The notes beneath the pieces were generated by a model. It saw only the letters and a program-made list of their open reading frames with translations. It was not told where the DNA came from and made no database searches. A program made the translations under genes and the position numbers. DNA of 64,000 nucleotides from Lysobacter gummosus. Its GTDB lineage: Bacteria; Pseudomonadota; Gammaproteobacteria; Xanthomonadales; Xanthomonadaceae. The DNA lies in contig NZ_CP011131.1 in the NCBI RefSeq assembly GCF_001442805.1, positions 620,001 to 684,000 of the forward strand, in the 5' to 3' direction. Of this stretch, positions 46,317 to 55,857 are shown one piece after another. How positions within the stretch are numbered: the first letter of the stretch is position 1; every line of letters begins with the position of its first letter.

Positions 46317-47757
46317 GCCCGCGCGCACCGCGGCCGAACGCCGCGACTCCATCGGCAAGACCTTGCTGATCTATCTGGGCGTGCTGTCGCTGATCGGCGC
46401 GGTGCTGCTGTTCGCAGCCGCGCGCAGTTACGGCCGCGCCGCCGCGGATCGTTCCTACGACCACCTGCTGATCGCCTCGGCGCTGTCGATCGCCGACAGC
46501 GTGGCCCTGGTCGATGGCCAGTGGCAGGTGGATCTGCCCTATGCCGCGCTGGACCTGCTGGCGATGGCGCCGGAGGACCGCGTGTACTACCGCGTCGCCA
46601 GCCGCGAAGGCGCCACCATTACCGGTTACAGCGACCTGCCCGCGCCGCCGTCGCCGCCGCTGGACGGCAAGCCGCGGTTGTTCGATGCGATGTATCTGGG
46701 CGAGCGCACCCGCTTCGTCGCGGTGTCGCGCTGGGTCGCCGGGCCGTTCGCGCAGGGGCAGGCGATCGTGCAGGTGGGGCAGACGCGCATCGCCCGCGAA
46801 GCGCTGGCCGACGATGTGGTGTTGCGGGCGCTGGTGGCGATCATCGCGGCCTCATTGGCGGCGCTGGCGCTGGTGTGGGTCGGCGTGCACCGCGCGCTGC
46901 GCCCGGTGCAGAAACTCGAACGCGATCTGTCGCTGCGCGAGCCGTCCGATCTGCGGCCGGTGACCGGCGCGGTGCCGTTGGAACTCGATCAACTCGTCGG
47001 CGCGCTCAATCGCTTCATGGCGCGGCTGTCGGCCAGCAACGAAACCCTGCGCGCGTTCATGGGCGATGCCGCACACCAGATGCGCACGCCGCTGGCGGCG
47101 CTTCGCGCGCAGGCGCAGCTGGCGCTGGACGAAGACGATCCGGCCGAACAGCGCCGCAGCCTGGTGATGATCGAGCGCAACGCCAGCCACATGAGCCGGC
47201 TGTTGAATCAGCTGCTCAGCGACGCCAGCGCGATCCACCGCTCGCATCTGCAGCAGTTCGAAACCGTCGATCTGGCCGAGCTGCTGCACCAGGCGATCTT
47301 CGAATCGATCCCGCAATCGGGTCCGCGTCCGGACCTGCGCCTGGCCGCGACCAATCATCCGGTGCTGGTGCGCGGCGACGCGCTGCTGCTGCGCGAGGCG
47401 ATCAAGAACCTGATCGACAACGCGCTCAAGCACGGCCAGCCGCACTCGGTGGATCGCAAGCATGTGGATCAAGGCGAGGGCGGGCCGTTGCAGATCGCGC
47501 TGACCGTGAGCGACGGGGAAGCCGTGCCGACCGCGGTGCTGACCGTCGCCGACCACGGCCCCGGCATCGCCGCGGCCGATGCGCAGACCGTATTCGAACG
47601 CTTCGCCCGCGGCCGCGATGCCGCCGACGGCGGCGCCGGCCTGGGGCTGGCGATCGTCAAGCGCATCGTGGACAGCCATGGCGGCCGGATCGACCTGTCC
47701 AATCGCGTCGGCGGCGGGCTGGTGGTGACGTTGCGGCTGCCGAGGGCTTTGTCGTGA
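46309..47757 (+). CDS. Sensor histidine kinase, TctE-like
   Basis: 482 residues. Two transmembrane helices (about 20-40 and 165-190) enclose a periplasmic 2CSK_N-type domain. The phosphorylated His256 is in GDAAHQMRTPLAAL. ATPase boxes are NLIDNALKHG, ADHGPGI and GAGLGLAIVKR. Its stop overlaps the GTG start of a periplasmic binding protein (GTGA), so the sensor is made together with a solute-binding partner that may feed it ligand. Confidence 0.9.
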   Translation: MAEPARTAAERRDSIGKTLLIYLGVLSLIGAVLLFAAARSYGRAAADRSYDHLLIASALSIADSVALVDGQWQVDLPYAALDLLAMAPEDRVYYRVASREGATITGYSDLPAPPSPPLDGKPRLFDAMYLGERTRFVAVSRWVAGPFAQGQAIVQVGQTRIAREALADDVVLRALVAIIAASLAALALVWVGVHRALRPVQKLERDLSLREPSDLRPVTGAVPLELDQLVGALNRFMARLSASNETLRAFMGDAAHQMRTPLAALRAQAQLALDEDDPAEQRRSLVMIERNASHMSRLLNQLLSDASAIHRSHLQQFETVDLAELLHQAIFESIPQSGPRPDLRLAATNHPVLVRGDALLLREAIKNLIDNALKHGQPHSVDRKHVDQGEGGPLQIALTVSDGEAVPTAVLTVADHGPGIAAADAQTVFERFARGRDAADGGAGLGLAIVKRIVDSHGGRIDLSNRVGGGLVVTLRLPRALS

Positions 47758-48935
47758 GAGCGAGGAACGAGTTTGGAGGAGTGAGAAACGAGAAAAGGCC
47801 CGGGCGCTGGCGGTCATCCGCCGTGCGCCGCTTGTGCCTCTACTCATTTCTCACGCTTCTGCACTCGTTCCTCGCGGCCAGCGCCTGCGCCGCCCCCGGC
47901 GACATCCGCACCTTCCAATCCCCGCAACCCGCCACGGCCAGCCTGCGCATCCACGGCTCGACCGATATCGAGAACTTCGCCGCGGTCATCAACGACTACC
48001 AGCGTCTGAATCCCGGCACCGAAGTCGAGTACACCGATCTGGTCGCCCAGGACGTGTACGCGCGCCATCTCCAGGCCGGGCCGCGCGCCAGCGCCGATCT
48101 GCTGATCAGCAGCGGCATGGACCTGCAGACCAAGCTGGCCAACGACGGCCACGCCCTGGCCCATCGCTCGCCCGCCACCGCCGCGTTGCCGGCGTGGTCG
48201 CAGTGGCGCCACGAAGCCTTCGGCATCAGCTACGAACCGGTCGTCATCGTCTACAACAAGCGCCTGTTGCCGGCCGCGCAGGTGCCGCACACGCGCCGCC
48301 AGTTGCTGGCCCTGCTGCGCGATCCGGCGGCGAAGCTGTCCGGGCGGGTCGGCACCTACGATGTCGCCCGCAGCAGCGTGGGCTATCTGCTGGCGACCCA
48401 GGATCACCAACTCGGCAGCATGGCCGGCGCCTTGCAGGCCGCGCTGGGCGACAACCGGGTGGTGCTGGAGGAACGCACCGGGCCCTTGCTCGACCGGGTC
48501 GCCAAGGGCGAGCTGGCGCTGGCCTACAACGTGCTGGGCTCCTACGCACAGGCGCGGATCGACGCCGGCGCGCCGCTGGGCATCGTCCTGCCCGAGGACT
48601 ACACCCTGGTGCTGCTGCGCACCGCGCTGATCCCGCGCACCGCCGCCAACGCCGCCGAGGCCGGGCGCTTTCTCGACTACCTGCTGTCGCCGCGCGGCCA
48701 GAGCATGCTGGCCCGGCATGTCGGCCTGCAGCCGGTGCTGCGCGCGAACGTGGCCGGCGACGGCACGCCGCTGGGACCGCAGGCCCGCGACGGCGCCCGG
48801 GTGCGGACGCTGCGGCCGATCCCGCTGGGGCCGGGCCTGCTGGTGTACCTGGACGCGCTCAAGCGCCGCCAGTTCCTCGACGCCTGGCGCAGCACGGTCC
48901 AGCCGCAGCGCAAGGCCGGGGCGGCGGCGCCGTGA
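47754..48935 (+). CDS. Periplasmic solute-binding protein of the two-component operon
   Basis: 393 residues from a GTG that overlaps the kinase stop. The signal peptide core is LYSFLTLLHSFLAA (residues 29-42) with cleavage near ASACA|A. The mature protein resembles Fe3+/phosphoglycerate-type ABC binding proteins (LRIHGSTDIENFAAVINDYQ, FGISYEPVVIVYNKR, AYNVLGSYAQAR). No permease or ATPase follows, so it is more likely a sensory partner of the TctE-like kinase, as in PgtC-like systems, than a transporter part. Start and signal peptide are encoded inside a repeat element (47758-47877). Confidence 0.85.
   Translation: MRARNEFGGVRNEKRPGRWRSSAVRRLCLYSFLTLLHSFLAASACAAPGDIRTFQSPQPATASLRIHGSTDIENFAAVINDYQRLNPGTEVEYTDLVAQDVYARHLQAGPRASADLLISSGMDLQTKLANDGHALAHRSPATAALPAWSQWRHEAFGISYEPVVIVYNKRLLPAAQVPHTRRQLLALLRDPAAKLSGRVGTYDVARSSVGYLLATQDHQLGSMAGALQAALGDNRVVLEERTGPLLDRVAKGELALAYNVLGSYAQARIDAGAPLGIVLPEDYTLVLLRTALIPRTAANAAEAGRFLDYLLSPRGQSMLARHVGLQPVLRANVAGDGTPLGPQARDGARVRTLRPIPLGPGLLVYLDALKRRQFLDAWRSTVQPQRKAGAAAP
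47758..47877. repeat. GAGTGAG-family inverted repeat inside a gene start
   Basis: Left arm 47758-47798 and right arm 47837-47877 are imperfect reverse complements and match the intergenic element at 42485-42589 (TACTCATTTCTCACGC against TACTCACTCCTCACTC). Here the right arm encodes the hydrophobic core of a signal peptide and the left arm the first residues of the protein. Confidence 0.8.
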
Positions 48936-49151
48936 GCGCCCATACGCGGGCGTCGGTTACGCGCGCCGCGGCGCCCGGCGGCTCCGGCCGGCCACTGGCG
49001 CAAAGACCGCGGCGAGCGTCGCGGTTACAACTGTGTACAACCCCAAAGTACTAATGAATGACGCCCGGCGGCCGCGCGAATCCGCCCTGACGATCCATTA
49101 GACTGCACCTTCACGCCATGTTCGCGCCCCTGCCACGGTAGCCCCCAAGCG

Positions 49152-51464
49152 ATGTCCGACAACGATCTGAAAACCGCCGCGCTCGACTATCACCGCCTCA
49201 GCCCGCCGGGCAAGATCAAGGTCACCGCGACCAAGCCGATGGTCACCCAGCGCGACCTGGCCCTGGCCTATTCGCCGGGCGTGGCCTACGCCTGCGAGGC
49301 CATCGTCGATGACCCCAACGCCGCCAGCGAACTCACCGCGCGCGGCAACCTGGTCGCCGTCATCAGCAACGGCACCGCGGTGCTGGGCCTGGGCGACATC
49401 GGCCCGCTGGCCGGCAAGCCGGTGATGGAAGGCAAGGGCGTGCTGTTCCAGAAGTTCGCCGGCATCGACGTGTTCGACATCGAAATCGACGAACGCGATC
49501 CGGACAAGCTGGTGGACATCATCGCCTCGCTGGAGCCGACCTTCGGCGGCATCAACCTCGAGGACATCAAGGCGCCGGAATGCTTCATCGTCGAGCGCAA
49601 GCTGCGCGAGCGCATGAAGATCCCGGTGTTCCACGACGATCAGCACGGCACCGCGATCATCGTTGGCGCCGCGGTCTACAACGCCCTGGAAGTGGTCGGC
49701 AAGAAGATCGAAGACGTCAAGCTCGCCACCAGCGGCGCCGGCGCCGCCGGCATCGCCTGCCTGGACATGCTGGTCGCGCTGGGCATGAAGCCGGAGAACA
49801 TCCTCGCGGTCGACCGCGACGGCGTGCTCTACACCGGCCGCGGCAACATGGACCCGGACAAGCAGCGCTACGCGCGCGACACCGACAAGCGCACCCTGGC
49901 CGACATCATCGCCGGCGCCGACGTGTTCCTGGGCCTGTCCGCCGGCGGCGTGCTCAAGCCGGAAATGGTCGCGACGATGGCCGACAAGCCGATCATCCTC
50001 GCCCTGGCCAATCCGTACCCGGAAATCCTGCCCGAAGACGCCAAGGCCGTGCGTCCGGACTGCATCATCGCCACCGGCCGTTCGGACTACCCGAACCAGG
50101 TCAACAACGCGCTGTGCTTCCCGTACATCTTCCGCGGCGCGCTCGATGTCGGCGCCACCGTCATCAACGAAGAAATGAAGCTGGCCTGCGTGCGCGCGAT
50201 CGCGGCGCTGGCGCGCATGGAATCGTCCGACCTGGGCGGCGCCTACGGCGGCGAGGTCCCCACCTTCGGTTCCGAATACCTGATCCCGCGTCCGTTCGAC
50301 CCGCGCCTGCTGGTGATGCTGGCCCCGGCCGTGGCCAAGGCGGCGATGGATTCGGGCGTGGCCCAGCGTCCGATCCTGGACATGGACGCCTACGAAGAAA
50401 AGCTCAGCCAGTACATCTACCGCACCGGCCTGTTGATGAAGCCGGTCTACGACCGCGCCCGCGCCGACCGCAAGCGCGTGGTCTACGCCGAAGGCGAGGA
50501 AGAAACCGTGCTGCGCGCGGTGCAGACGGTGATCGACGAAGAACTGGCCTATCCGATCCTGATCGGCCGCCCGGACGTCATCGACACCCGCATCAAGCGC
50601 CTGGGCCTGCGCATGCGCGAAGGCGTGGACTTCGAGTTGACCAACATCAACGACGATCCGCGCTTCAACGAATACTGGCAGCAGTACCACGCGCTGACCG
50701 AACGCCGCGGCGTGACCCCGGCGGCGGCGAAGAACCTGCTGCGCTCGCGTCCGACGCTGATCGCCGCGCTGATGGTCGAACGCGGCGAAGCCGACGCGAT
50801 GATCTCGGGCCTTGTCGGCCGCTTCCACAAGAAGCTGGGCTACATGCGCAGCATCTTCGACTTCGACCCGGGCGTGTCCGGCACCTCGGCGATGACCGGC
50901 GTGATCAACGACCAGGGCGCGTGGTTCTTCCTCGACACCCATGTGCAGGTCGATCCCAGCGCCGAGCAGATCGCGGAAGCGACCTTGCAGGCGACCTATC
51001 GCCTCAAGCTGTTCGGCGTCGAGCCCAAGGTCGCGCTGCTGTCGCATTCCAACTACGGCAGCCACGACAATCCGTCGGCGGCGAAGATGCGCAAGGTCCG
51101 CCAGATCGTCAAACAGCGCCAGCCCAAGCTGGAAATCGACGGCGAAATGCAGGCCGACACGGCGTGGGACGACGTGCTGCGCAAGCGCATCTTCCCCAAC
51201 GCGACCCTGCACGGCCGCGCCAACCTGTTCGTGCTGCCGAATCTGGACGCCGCCAACATCACCTACAACATGGTGCGGGTGATGACCGACGGCGTCGCCA
51301 TCGGCCCGATCCTGATGGGCCTGGACAAGCCCGCGCACATCCTGACCCCGGCCTCGACCCCGCGCCGCGTCGTCAACATGACCGCGATCGCGGCCGTGGA
51401 CGCGCAGATCCGCGCCTTGCGCGAAGCCGATCGCAAGGGGCTGTCGGAGCTCGGCGGGGTCTGA
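49152..51464 (+). CDS. maeB: NADP-dependent malic enzyme with phosphotransacetylase-like domain
   Basis: 770 residues. The malic-enzyme half has [49 protein letters not shown] and the dinucleotide motif [16 protein letters not shown]. The C-terminal 330 residues are phosphotransacetylase-like ([37 protein letters not shown]), as in MaeB, where this domain regulates activity rather than transferring acetyl groups. It converts malate to pyruvate with NADP, a natural companion of citrate uptake and of AceE 6 kb downstream, although it has its own promoter region. Confidence 0.95.
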   Translation: MSDNDLKTAALDYHRLSPPGKIKVTATKPMVTQRDLALAYSPGVAYACEAIVDDPNAASELTARGNLVAVISNGTAVLGLGDIGPLAGKPVMEGKGVLFQKFAGIDVFDIEIDERDPDKLVDIIASLEPTFGGINLEDIKAPECFIVERKLRERMKIPVFHDDQHGTAIIVGAAVYNALEVVGKKIEDVKLATSGAGAAGIACLDMLVALGMKPENILAVDRDGVLYTGRGNMDPDKQRYARDTDKRTLADIIAGADVFLGLSAGGVLKPEMVATMADKPIILALANPYPEILPEDAKAVRPDCIIATGRSDYPNQVNNALCFPYIFRGALDVGATVINEEMKLACVRAIAALARMESSDLGGAYGGEVPTFGSEYLIPRPFDPRLLVMLAPAVAKAAMDSGVAQRPILDMDAYEEKLSQYIYRTGLLMKPVYDRARADRKRVVYAEGEEETVLRAVQTVIDEELAYPILIGRPDVIDTRIKRLGLRMREGVDFELTNINDDPRFNEYWQQYHALTERRGVTPAAAKNLLRSRPTLIAALMVERGEADAMISGLVGRFHKKLGYMRSIFDFDPGVSGTSAMTGVINDQGAWFFLDTHVQVDPSAEQIAEATLQATYRLKLFGVEPKVALLSHSNYGSHDNPSAAKMRKVRQIVKQRQPKLEIDGEMQADTAWDDVLRKRIFPNATLHGRANLFVLPNLDAANITYNMVRVMTDGVAIGPILMGLDKPAHILTPASTPRRVVNMTAIAAVDAQIRALREADRKGLSELGGV

Positions 51465-51474
51465 TGCCGCGCGC

Positions 51475-52530
51475 ATGGGCGAAGGGGGCGCGCTGAACGC
51501 CGTACTGGCCAGCGAATCGCTGCCGGCATCGGCGGCCCCCACGTTCGCCCCGGTGGCCGAGCCGCGGCCGCAGGTCAGCGTGCTGCTGCTGTGCTTTCGC
51601 GACGCGGACTACATCCGCGCCGCGATCGAAAGCGCCTTCGCCCAGACCGTGCCGTGCCAGATCATCGTCTCCAACGATTGCTCCGACGACGCCACCTTCG
51701 ACATCGCGGTGGAGATGGTCGCCGCCTATCGCGGCCCGCACCGCGTCAGCGTGCGCCGCACCGAGCGCAACCTGGGCGTGTCGGCGCATTTCAACGATGC
51801 AATGACGCTGGCCCACGGCGACATCATCGTGATGATGGCCGGCGACGACATCGCCTATCCCGAACGCGTCGCCACCATCGTGCGCGCGTTCGACCAAGCG
51901 CCCGATGCGATGGTGCTCGGCAGCGATTTCGACGGCATCGGCACGCGCGGCGAACCGATCAAGGTCAGCTTCCGCGTGCGTCCGGAGCGGTACGAACTCG
52001 ATTACTACGTGCGCATCGGCCGCCTGATCGGCCTGCTCGGCGCGACCATGGCGTTCCGCCGCTGCGTCTACGACCGCTTCGGCCCGCTGCTCGGCCCGAT
52101 CGAAGACAACGCCCTGAGCCTGCGCGGCGCGCTGCTGGGCCAATCGCTGTGCCTGCGCCAGCCGCTGATTCAATACCGGCGCCATCCCGGCAGCGTCAGC
52201 GGCACCGTGTTCGCGCGCGACGAACCGCGCGCGGTCGCCACCCGCCGCCGTTACGAGCGCACCGTGCAGTTCTACCGCGGCACCGCCGACGATCTGGAAT
52301 CGTGCCTGCGGCAGATGCCGGAACTGCCCGAACCCAAGCGCCGCCTGGCGCGGCAAGTGCTGGCGATGTACCGCATCGAAGCCGACGCGCGCGAAGCCAT
52401 CATCGCGCAACCGCGCTGGCGCTGGCTCGGCCCGGTGATGCGCGGCCTGGCCCAGCGCGGCCTGCGCCGCAAGAGCGCTGAGCGCGCCTTGAAGCTGCTG
52501 CTGCCGCGCTCGTGGTTCGGCCTGCGCTGA
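51475..52530 (+). CDS. Family 2 glycosyltransferase
   Basis: 351 residues. The GT-A core has VSVLLLCFRDADYIRAAIES, IIVSNDCSDDATFDI and the DxD-type MMAGDDIAYPERVATI. The C-terminal 120 residues are helical and basic and may bind the membrane or the acceptor. It starts 10 bases after maeB and may be transcribed with it, although no functional link is obvious. The sugar and acceptor are unknown. Confidence 0.88.
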   Translation: MGEGGALNAVLASESLPASAAPTFAPVAEPRPQVSVLLLCFRDADYIRAAIESAFAQTVPCQIIVSNDCSDDATFDIAVEMVAAYRGPHRVSVRRTERNLGVSAHFNDAMTLAHGDIIVMMAGDDIAYPERVATIVRAFDQAPDAMVLGSDFDGIGTRGEPIKVSFRVRPERYELDYYVRIGRLIGLLGATMAFRRCVYDRFGPLLGPIEDNALSLRGALLGQSLCLRQPLIQYRRHPGSVSGTVFARDEPRAVATRRRYERTVQFYRGTADDLESCLRQMPELPEPKRRLARQVLAMYRIEADAREAIIAQPRWRWLGPVMRGLAQRGLRRKSAERALKLLLPRSWFGLR

Positions 52531-52553
52531 TTCGCGCTCGAAGTGGCCCGCTG

Positions 52554-52590
52554 TTGTGGGAGGGCCTTCAGGCCCGATGCTTTTCGCTCC
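52554..52590 (+). repeat. Single GTGGGAGGGCCTTCAGGCCC unit
   Basis: One arm of the element whose inverted pair lies at 53001-53090 (GTGGGAGGGCCTTCAGGCCC, then GATGCTTTTCG). It lies just after the glycosyltransferase stop and 30 bases before the next start. Confidence 0.75.
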
Positions 52591-52619
52591 GATCGCCATC
52601 CCCCAAGGCCCCGCCCCGC

Positions 52620-52967
52620 ATGAGCTGGTACCTCACCCTGCGCCCCGCCGCATCGCAACCCGAGCCGGCGGACACCGAAGCCCTGACCGCTTACCTCACC
52701 GCGCAACCCGAACTGCGCCAGATCGGCCCGGTCGAATTCGAATCCGTGCCCGGCCAGCCGCAGATGCTGATGATCCTGGCCAAGGACAACGGCCGCGGCG
52801 GCTACGCCAGCGACGGCAAGTTCATTCCGCGCATCGACATCATCGAACTGATCTGTCCTTATTCCGAACCGCCGGAGTGGTACGACGCGATGGCCGCGCG
52901 CATCGCGGCGCATCTGCGTTGGCGGGCGGTCGAAGAAAACGAAGAGCGTCAGGTCTGGCCGGTTTGA
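52620..52967 (+). CDS. Hypothetical protein
   Basis: 115 residues from MSWYLTLRPAASQPEPADTE. It is soluble and acidic, with a run FIPRIDIIELICPYSEPPEW near residue 75 and the C-terminus EENEERQVWPV. I do not recognise a family. Flanked on both sides by GTGGGAGGG-type repeats. Confidence 0.7.
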   Translation: MSWYLTLRPAASQPEPADTEALTAYLTAQPELRQIGPVEFESVPGQPQMLMILAKDNGRGGYASDGKFIPRIDIIELICPYSEPPEWYDAMAARIAAHLRWRAVEENEERQVWPV

Positions 52968-53000
52968 TCGCGCTTCGAAGCCGCTTTGGCCCTTGATCTT

Positions 53001-53090
53001 GTGGGAGGGCCTTCAGGCCCGATGCTTTTCGATCAGATAGCCAGAACACATCGGCCTGATCGAAAAGCATCGGGCCTGAAGGCCCTCCTA
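53001..53090. repeat. Near-perfect 36-bp inverted repeat
   Basis: Arms 53001-53036 and 53055-53090 (GTGGGAGGGCCTTCAGGCCC through GATCAG and its complement) differ at one position and are 18 bases apart, so they form a long hairpin between convergent genes. Family as at 12810. Confidence 0.9.
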
Positions 53091-53098
53091 CAGAGACT

Positions 53099-53731
53099 TC
53101 AACGCGGCGAATCCATCTGCAAGTCCAGATAAGGCCGCTCGAAGAACTGCCGCCCCAAGCGTTCCGCCGCCGCCACCGACCCCTGCGGATCGCGCGCAAC
53201 CTCGCCGCGCCCATTGCCCCACCCATGCACCGCGCCGATGAACTGCGAATGCGTGTAGCGCGCGTACTCCTGCAACTGATGCACGATCCCCAGCGCGATC
53301 GCCGGATAGATTTCTTCCGACGATGTCAGCAGCGCCACGCGCTTGCGCTTGATCCGCTCGCGCACCTGCGCCGAGCCGGCATGGCTCTTGGCGAAGTAAC
53401 AAAACATCCGGTCGAAGAACACCTTCGCCTGCCCCGACATCCCGTACCAATACACCGGCGTGCACAGCGCGATGCCGTCGGCGGGCAAGAACTGATCGAC
53501 GAACAACTCGCCGAACCCATCGTCGATCCGGCAGCGCCCGTTGTCGTCGCGGCACTGCCGGCAATCGCGGACCAACCCGTCGAGGTGATCGTCGATAAAG
53601 CGCACCGCCGCATCGATCCCGCCCGCCCGCGCGCCGCGTTCCACCGCTGCGGCCAAGGTGGCGCTGTTGCCGTCGCGGCGCGGACTGGCGACCAGGATCA
53701 ACAGGCGGGCAGGGGTGTGGGCTTCGGTCAT
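53099..53731 (-). CDS. NAD(P)H-dependent FMN reductase-like flavodoxin-fold protein
   Basis: 210 residues. The phosphate-binding loop LILVASPRRDGNSATLA binds FMN. CRQCRDDNGRCRIDDGF resembles the Cys pairs of iron-sulfur flavoproteins and of NAD(P)H:quinone reductases of this group, and TPVYWYGMSGQAKVFFDRM is the usual second FMN loop. It may reduce quinones or nitro-compounds. It is divergent from a LysR regulator gene 99 bases away, which probably controls it. Confidence 0.88.
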   Translation of the reverse strand: MTEAHTPARLLILVASPRRDGNSATLAAAVERGARAGGIDAAVRFIDDHLDGLVRDCRQCRDDNGRCRIDDGFGELFVDQFLPADGIALCTPVYWYGMSGQAKVFFDRMFCYFAKSHAGSAQVRERIKRKRVALLTSSEEIYPAIALGIVHQLQEYARYTHSQFIGAVHGWGNGRGEVARDPQGSVAAAERLGRQFFERPYLDLQMDSPR

Positions 53732-53830
53732 AGAGGCGGTTCCGTGGCGGGAGCGATGAATCTATTTGCTGCCTACGCCTGCCACAAATGACGATAATCG
53801 CTCCGACATGAGCCAGATTCAGGCCAGACC

Positions 53831-54715
53831 ATGTTCGCCGAGCTTCCGCTGACCGCCCTGCGCAGTTTCGAATCCGCCGCCCGCCACCTGAGCTTCAAGG
53901 CCGCGGCCGAGGAACTGCACGTCACCCCGACCGCGATCTCGCACCAGATCAAGCAACTGGAGCACTGGCTGGGCCAGGCCCTGTTCGAGCGTCTGCCGCG
54001 TGGCGTCGCCCTCACCACTGAAGGCCGGCGCCTGTTCCGCGATCTGCACGGCGCGATGCTCGACATCGCCCAGTCGCTGGATGCCTTGCGCCCGCGCCGC
54101 AGCAGCGGCGGCCTGACCGTGACCACCACTGCCTCGTTCGCCGCGTTGTGGCTGATCCCGCGCCTGGGCGGCTTCTACCAGCAGCATCCCGACATCGCCG
54201 TGCGCATCGACACCGGCGCGCAGGTGATCGATCTCAACCAGGACGCCAGCGTCGATCTGGCCATCCGCTACGGCGGCGCGGTGCCGGCCGGTCTGCATCG
54301 GCACGGCGGCATGCAGGAACACTTCGGCGTCTACGGCGCGCCCGCTCATATCGAAATCGAAGCGGCCAAATCGTCGCCGACCTTGATCACCGTGGCGTGG
54401 GGCGATTCGCGGCTGTACGAATGCAGTTGGGAGACCTGGTGCGAACGCGCCGGCCTGGACTGGATGAAACCCGGCGTGGTCATGCGCGCTTACGACGAAG
54501 AGCACTACGCGCTGCATGCCGCGAGCGCGGGGCAGGGCCTGGTACTGGCCAGTTCGGTGGTGACCGCCGGCGCGGTAGCGCGCGGCTTGCTGGCGCCGTA
54601 TCGGCCGCAGATCACGGTGCCGGGCGAGCGCTATCACGTGCTGTGCGTGCCCGGCCGGGAACGGCATCCGCCGGTGAAGGCGTTCTTGCGGTGGTTGGAT
54701 GGGGAGATGGGGTGA
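53831..54715 (+). CDS. LysR-family regulator, GcvA-like
   Basis: 294 residues. The N-terminal winged helix has LTALRSFESAARHLSFKAAA and VTPTAISHQIKQLEHWLGQALF. The effector domain (TTTASFAALWLIPRLGGFYQ) is of the GcvA/AmpR group. LysR proteins usually control a divergent gene, here the flavodoxin-fold reductase, from sites in the 99-bp gap. Confidence 0.9.
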   Translation: MFAELPLTALRSFESAARHLSFKAAAEELHVTPTAISHQIKQLEHWLGQALFERLPRGVALTTEGRRLFRDLHGAMLDIAQSLDALRPRRSSGGLTVTTTASFAALWLIPRLGGFYQQHPDIAVRIDTGAQVIDLNQDASVDLAIRYGGAVPAGLHRHGGMQEHFGVYGAPAHIEIEAAKSSPTLITVAWGDSRLYECSWETWCERAGLDWMKPGVVMRAYDEEHYALHAASAGQGLVLASSVVTAGAVARGLLAPYRPQITVPGERYHVLCVPGRERHPPVKAFLRWLDGEMG

Positions 54716-54744
54716 GTGGGGCGGCTTTCGGGTGGCTACTCGCT

Positions 54745-54861
54745 GAAGTCGCTGGATTCCCGCGTTCGCGGGAATGACGGTAGGAAGATGACGTAGTAAA
54801 TGGAGCCGCGAACGTTTTTGCTCGTCATTCCCGCGAACGCGGGAATCCAGCGACTTCAGCC
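54745..54861. repeat. Inverted pair of GCGTTCGCGGGAATGACG units
   Basis: GTCGCTGGATTCCCGCGTTC (54748 onwards) and CGTCATTCCCGCGAACGCGG (54824 onwards) are inverted copies, each with its own palindrome, at 54745-54780 and 54822-54861. Family of the 53-bp array. They lie between convergent LysR genes. Confidence 0.85.
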
Positions 54862-54892
54862 GGCCCCTCCAGCGCAGCTCCCGTCCAATCCC

Positions 54893-55771
54893 CTAAGCCA
54901 CCTCAACCCGCCCAGGCAACCACCCCATCGCAAACTCCCGCAACAACTTCACCCGAGCCGAGCGCCGCAGATCCGGATGGATCGCAAACCACAACTCCGT
55001 AGGCACCTCCGCCATCGGCGCCGACAACCGTTTCACCCCGCCCGCGGCGTCGGCGAAATAGCACGGCAGCAACGCACGTCCGATCCCCGCCTGACACGCC
55101 GCCAACGCCGCCGGCAACGAATTCACCCGCATCGCGATGCGCGCCTCATCCACGTTCGCGCGCAGCCAATGCGCCGACGACAAATGCGACAAGGCATCGT
55201 CGAACCCCACCCACTCGCCGTCGGACAACGCCGAGCGCTTGCCGACCTTCGCACCGCCAGCCGCATACACCGCGGTGGAAATCGAAGCGATTCGCCGCAC
55301 CGACAACCCGTCGGGCATCAACGCGCTCGCCCGCAGCGCCACATCGGCGTCGGGCTGCTGCAGATTGACGAAGGCATTGGCGACGATCAGATCGCAACGC
55401 ACCTGCGGATGCTCGGCAGTGAATGCCGCGCACATCCGCGCCGCGACCCCGGCCAGGGTGTCGGGAATGGTGATGCGCAAGCGCCCCTCGGCCTGCGCAT
55501 CGCGCCCGGCCAGTTGCCGTTGCAGGCGATCGGCATCGTCGAGAATCCGCTGCGCCGCGGCGATCGCGATCGCCCCGGCCTCGGTCGCGGTATAGCCGCT
55601 GCGGCTGCGCCGGAACAGCGCCGCGCCCGCGCGCGCCTCGATCGCCGCCAGCCGCCGGAACGCGCTGGAATGATCCAGCGCCAACGCCTTGGCCGCGCCG
55701 CTGAGGCTGCCGTGCGCGCCGATCGCGCGCAGCAGATCGAAATCTTCCAGGGACAATCGAGGTTGTCGCAT
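54893..55771 (-). CDS. LysR-family regulator
   Basis: 292 residues from MRQPRLSLEDFDLLRAIGAH; a longer in-frame start at 55837 is less likely. The winged helix has SGAAKALALDHSSAFRRLAA and the effector domain begins GRLRITIPDTLAGVAARM. It is divergent from the GST-SMR operon with an 86-bp gap and probably regulates it. The effector is unknown. Confidence 0.9.
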   Translation of the reverse strand: MRQPRLSLEDFDLLRAIGAHGSLSGAAKALALDHSSAFRRLAAIEARAGAALFRRSRSGYTATEAGAIAIAAAQRILDDADRLQRQLAGRDAQAEGRLRITIPDTLAGVAARMCAAFTAEHPQVRCDLIVANAFVNLQQPDADVALRASALMPDGLSVRRIASISTAVYAAGGAKVGKRSALSDGEWVGFDDALSHLSSAHWLRANVDEARIAMRVNSLPAALAACQAGIGRALLPCYFADAAGGVKRLSAPMAEVPTELWFAIHPDLRRSARVKLLREFAMGWLPGRVEVA

Positions 55772-55857
55772 CCGCAAGCAATCCTTGGGGTCGCGCCGTA
55801 TTCCGGGCGTCGGGGCGTTCGAGGAGAGTAGCGCCACTCCCTCACGGATACACGCTC

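Noticed and set aside
49098..51542. Long minus-strand open frame opposite maeB
   Set aside because: Shadow of a firmly identified malic-enzyme gene; no recognisable domain and no plausible start site.
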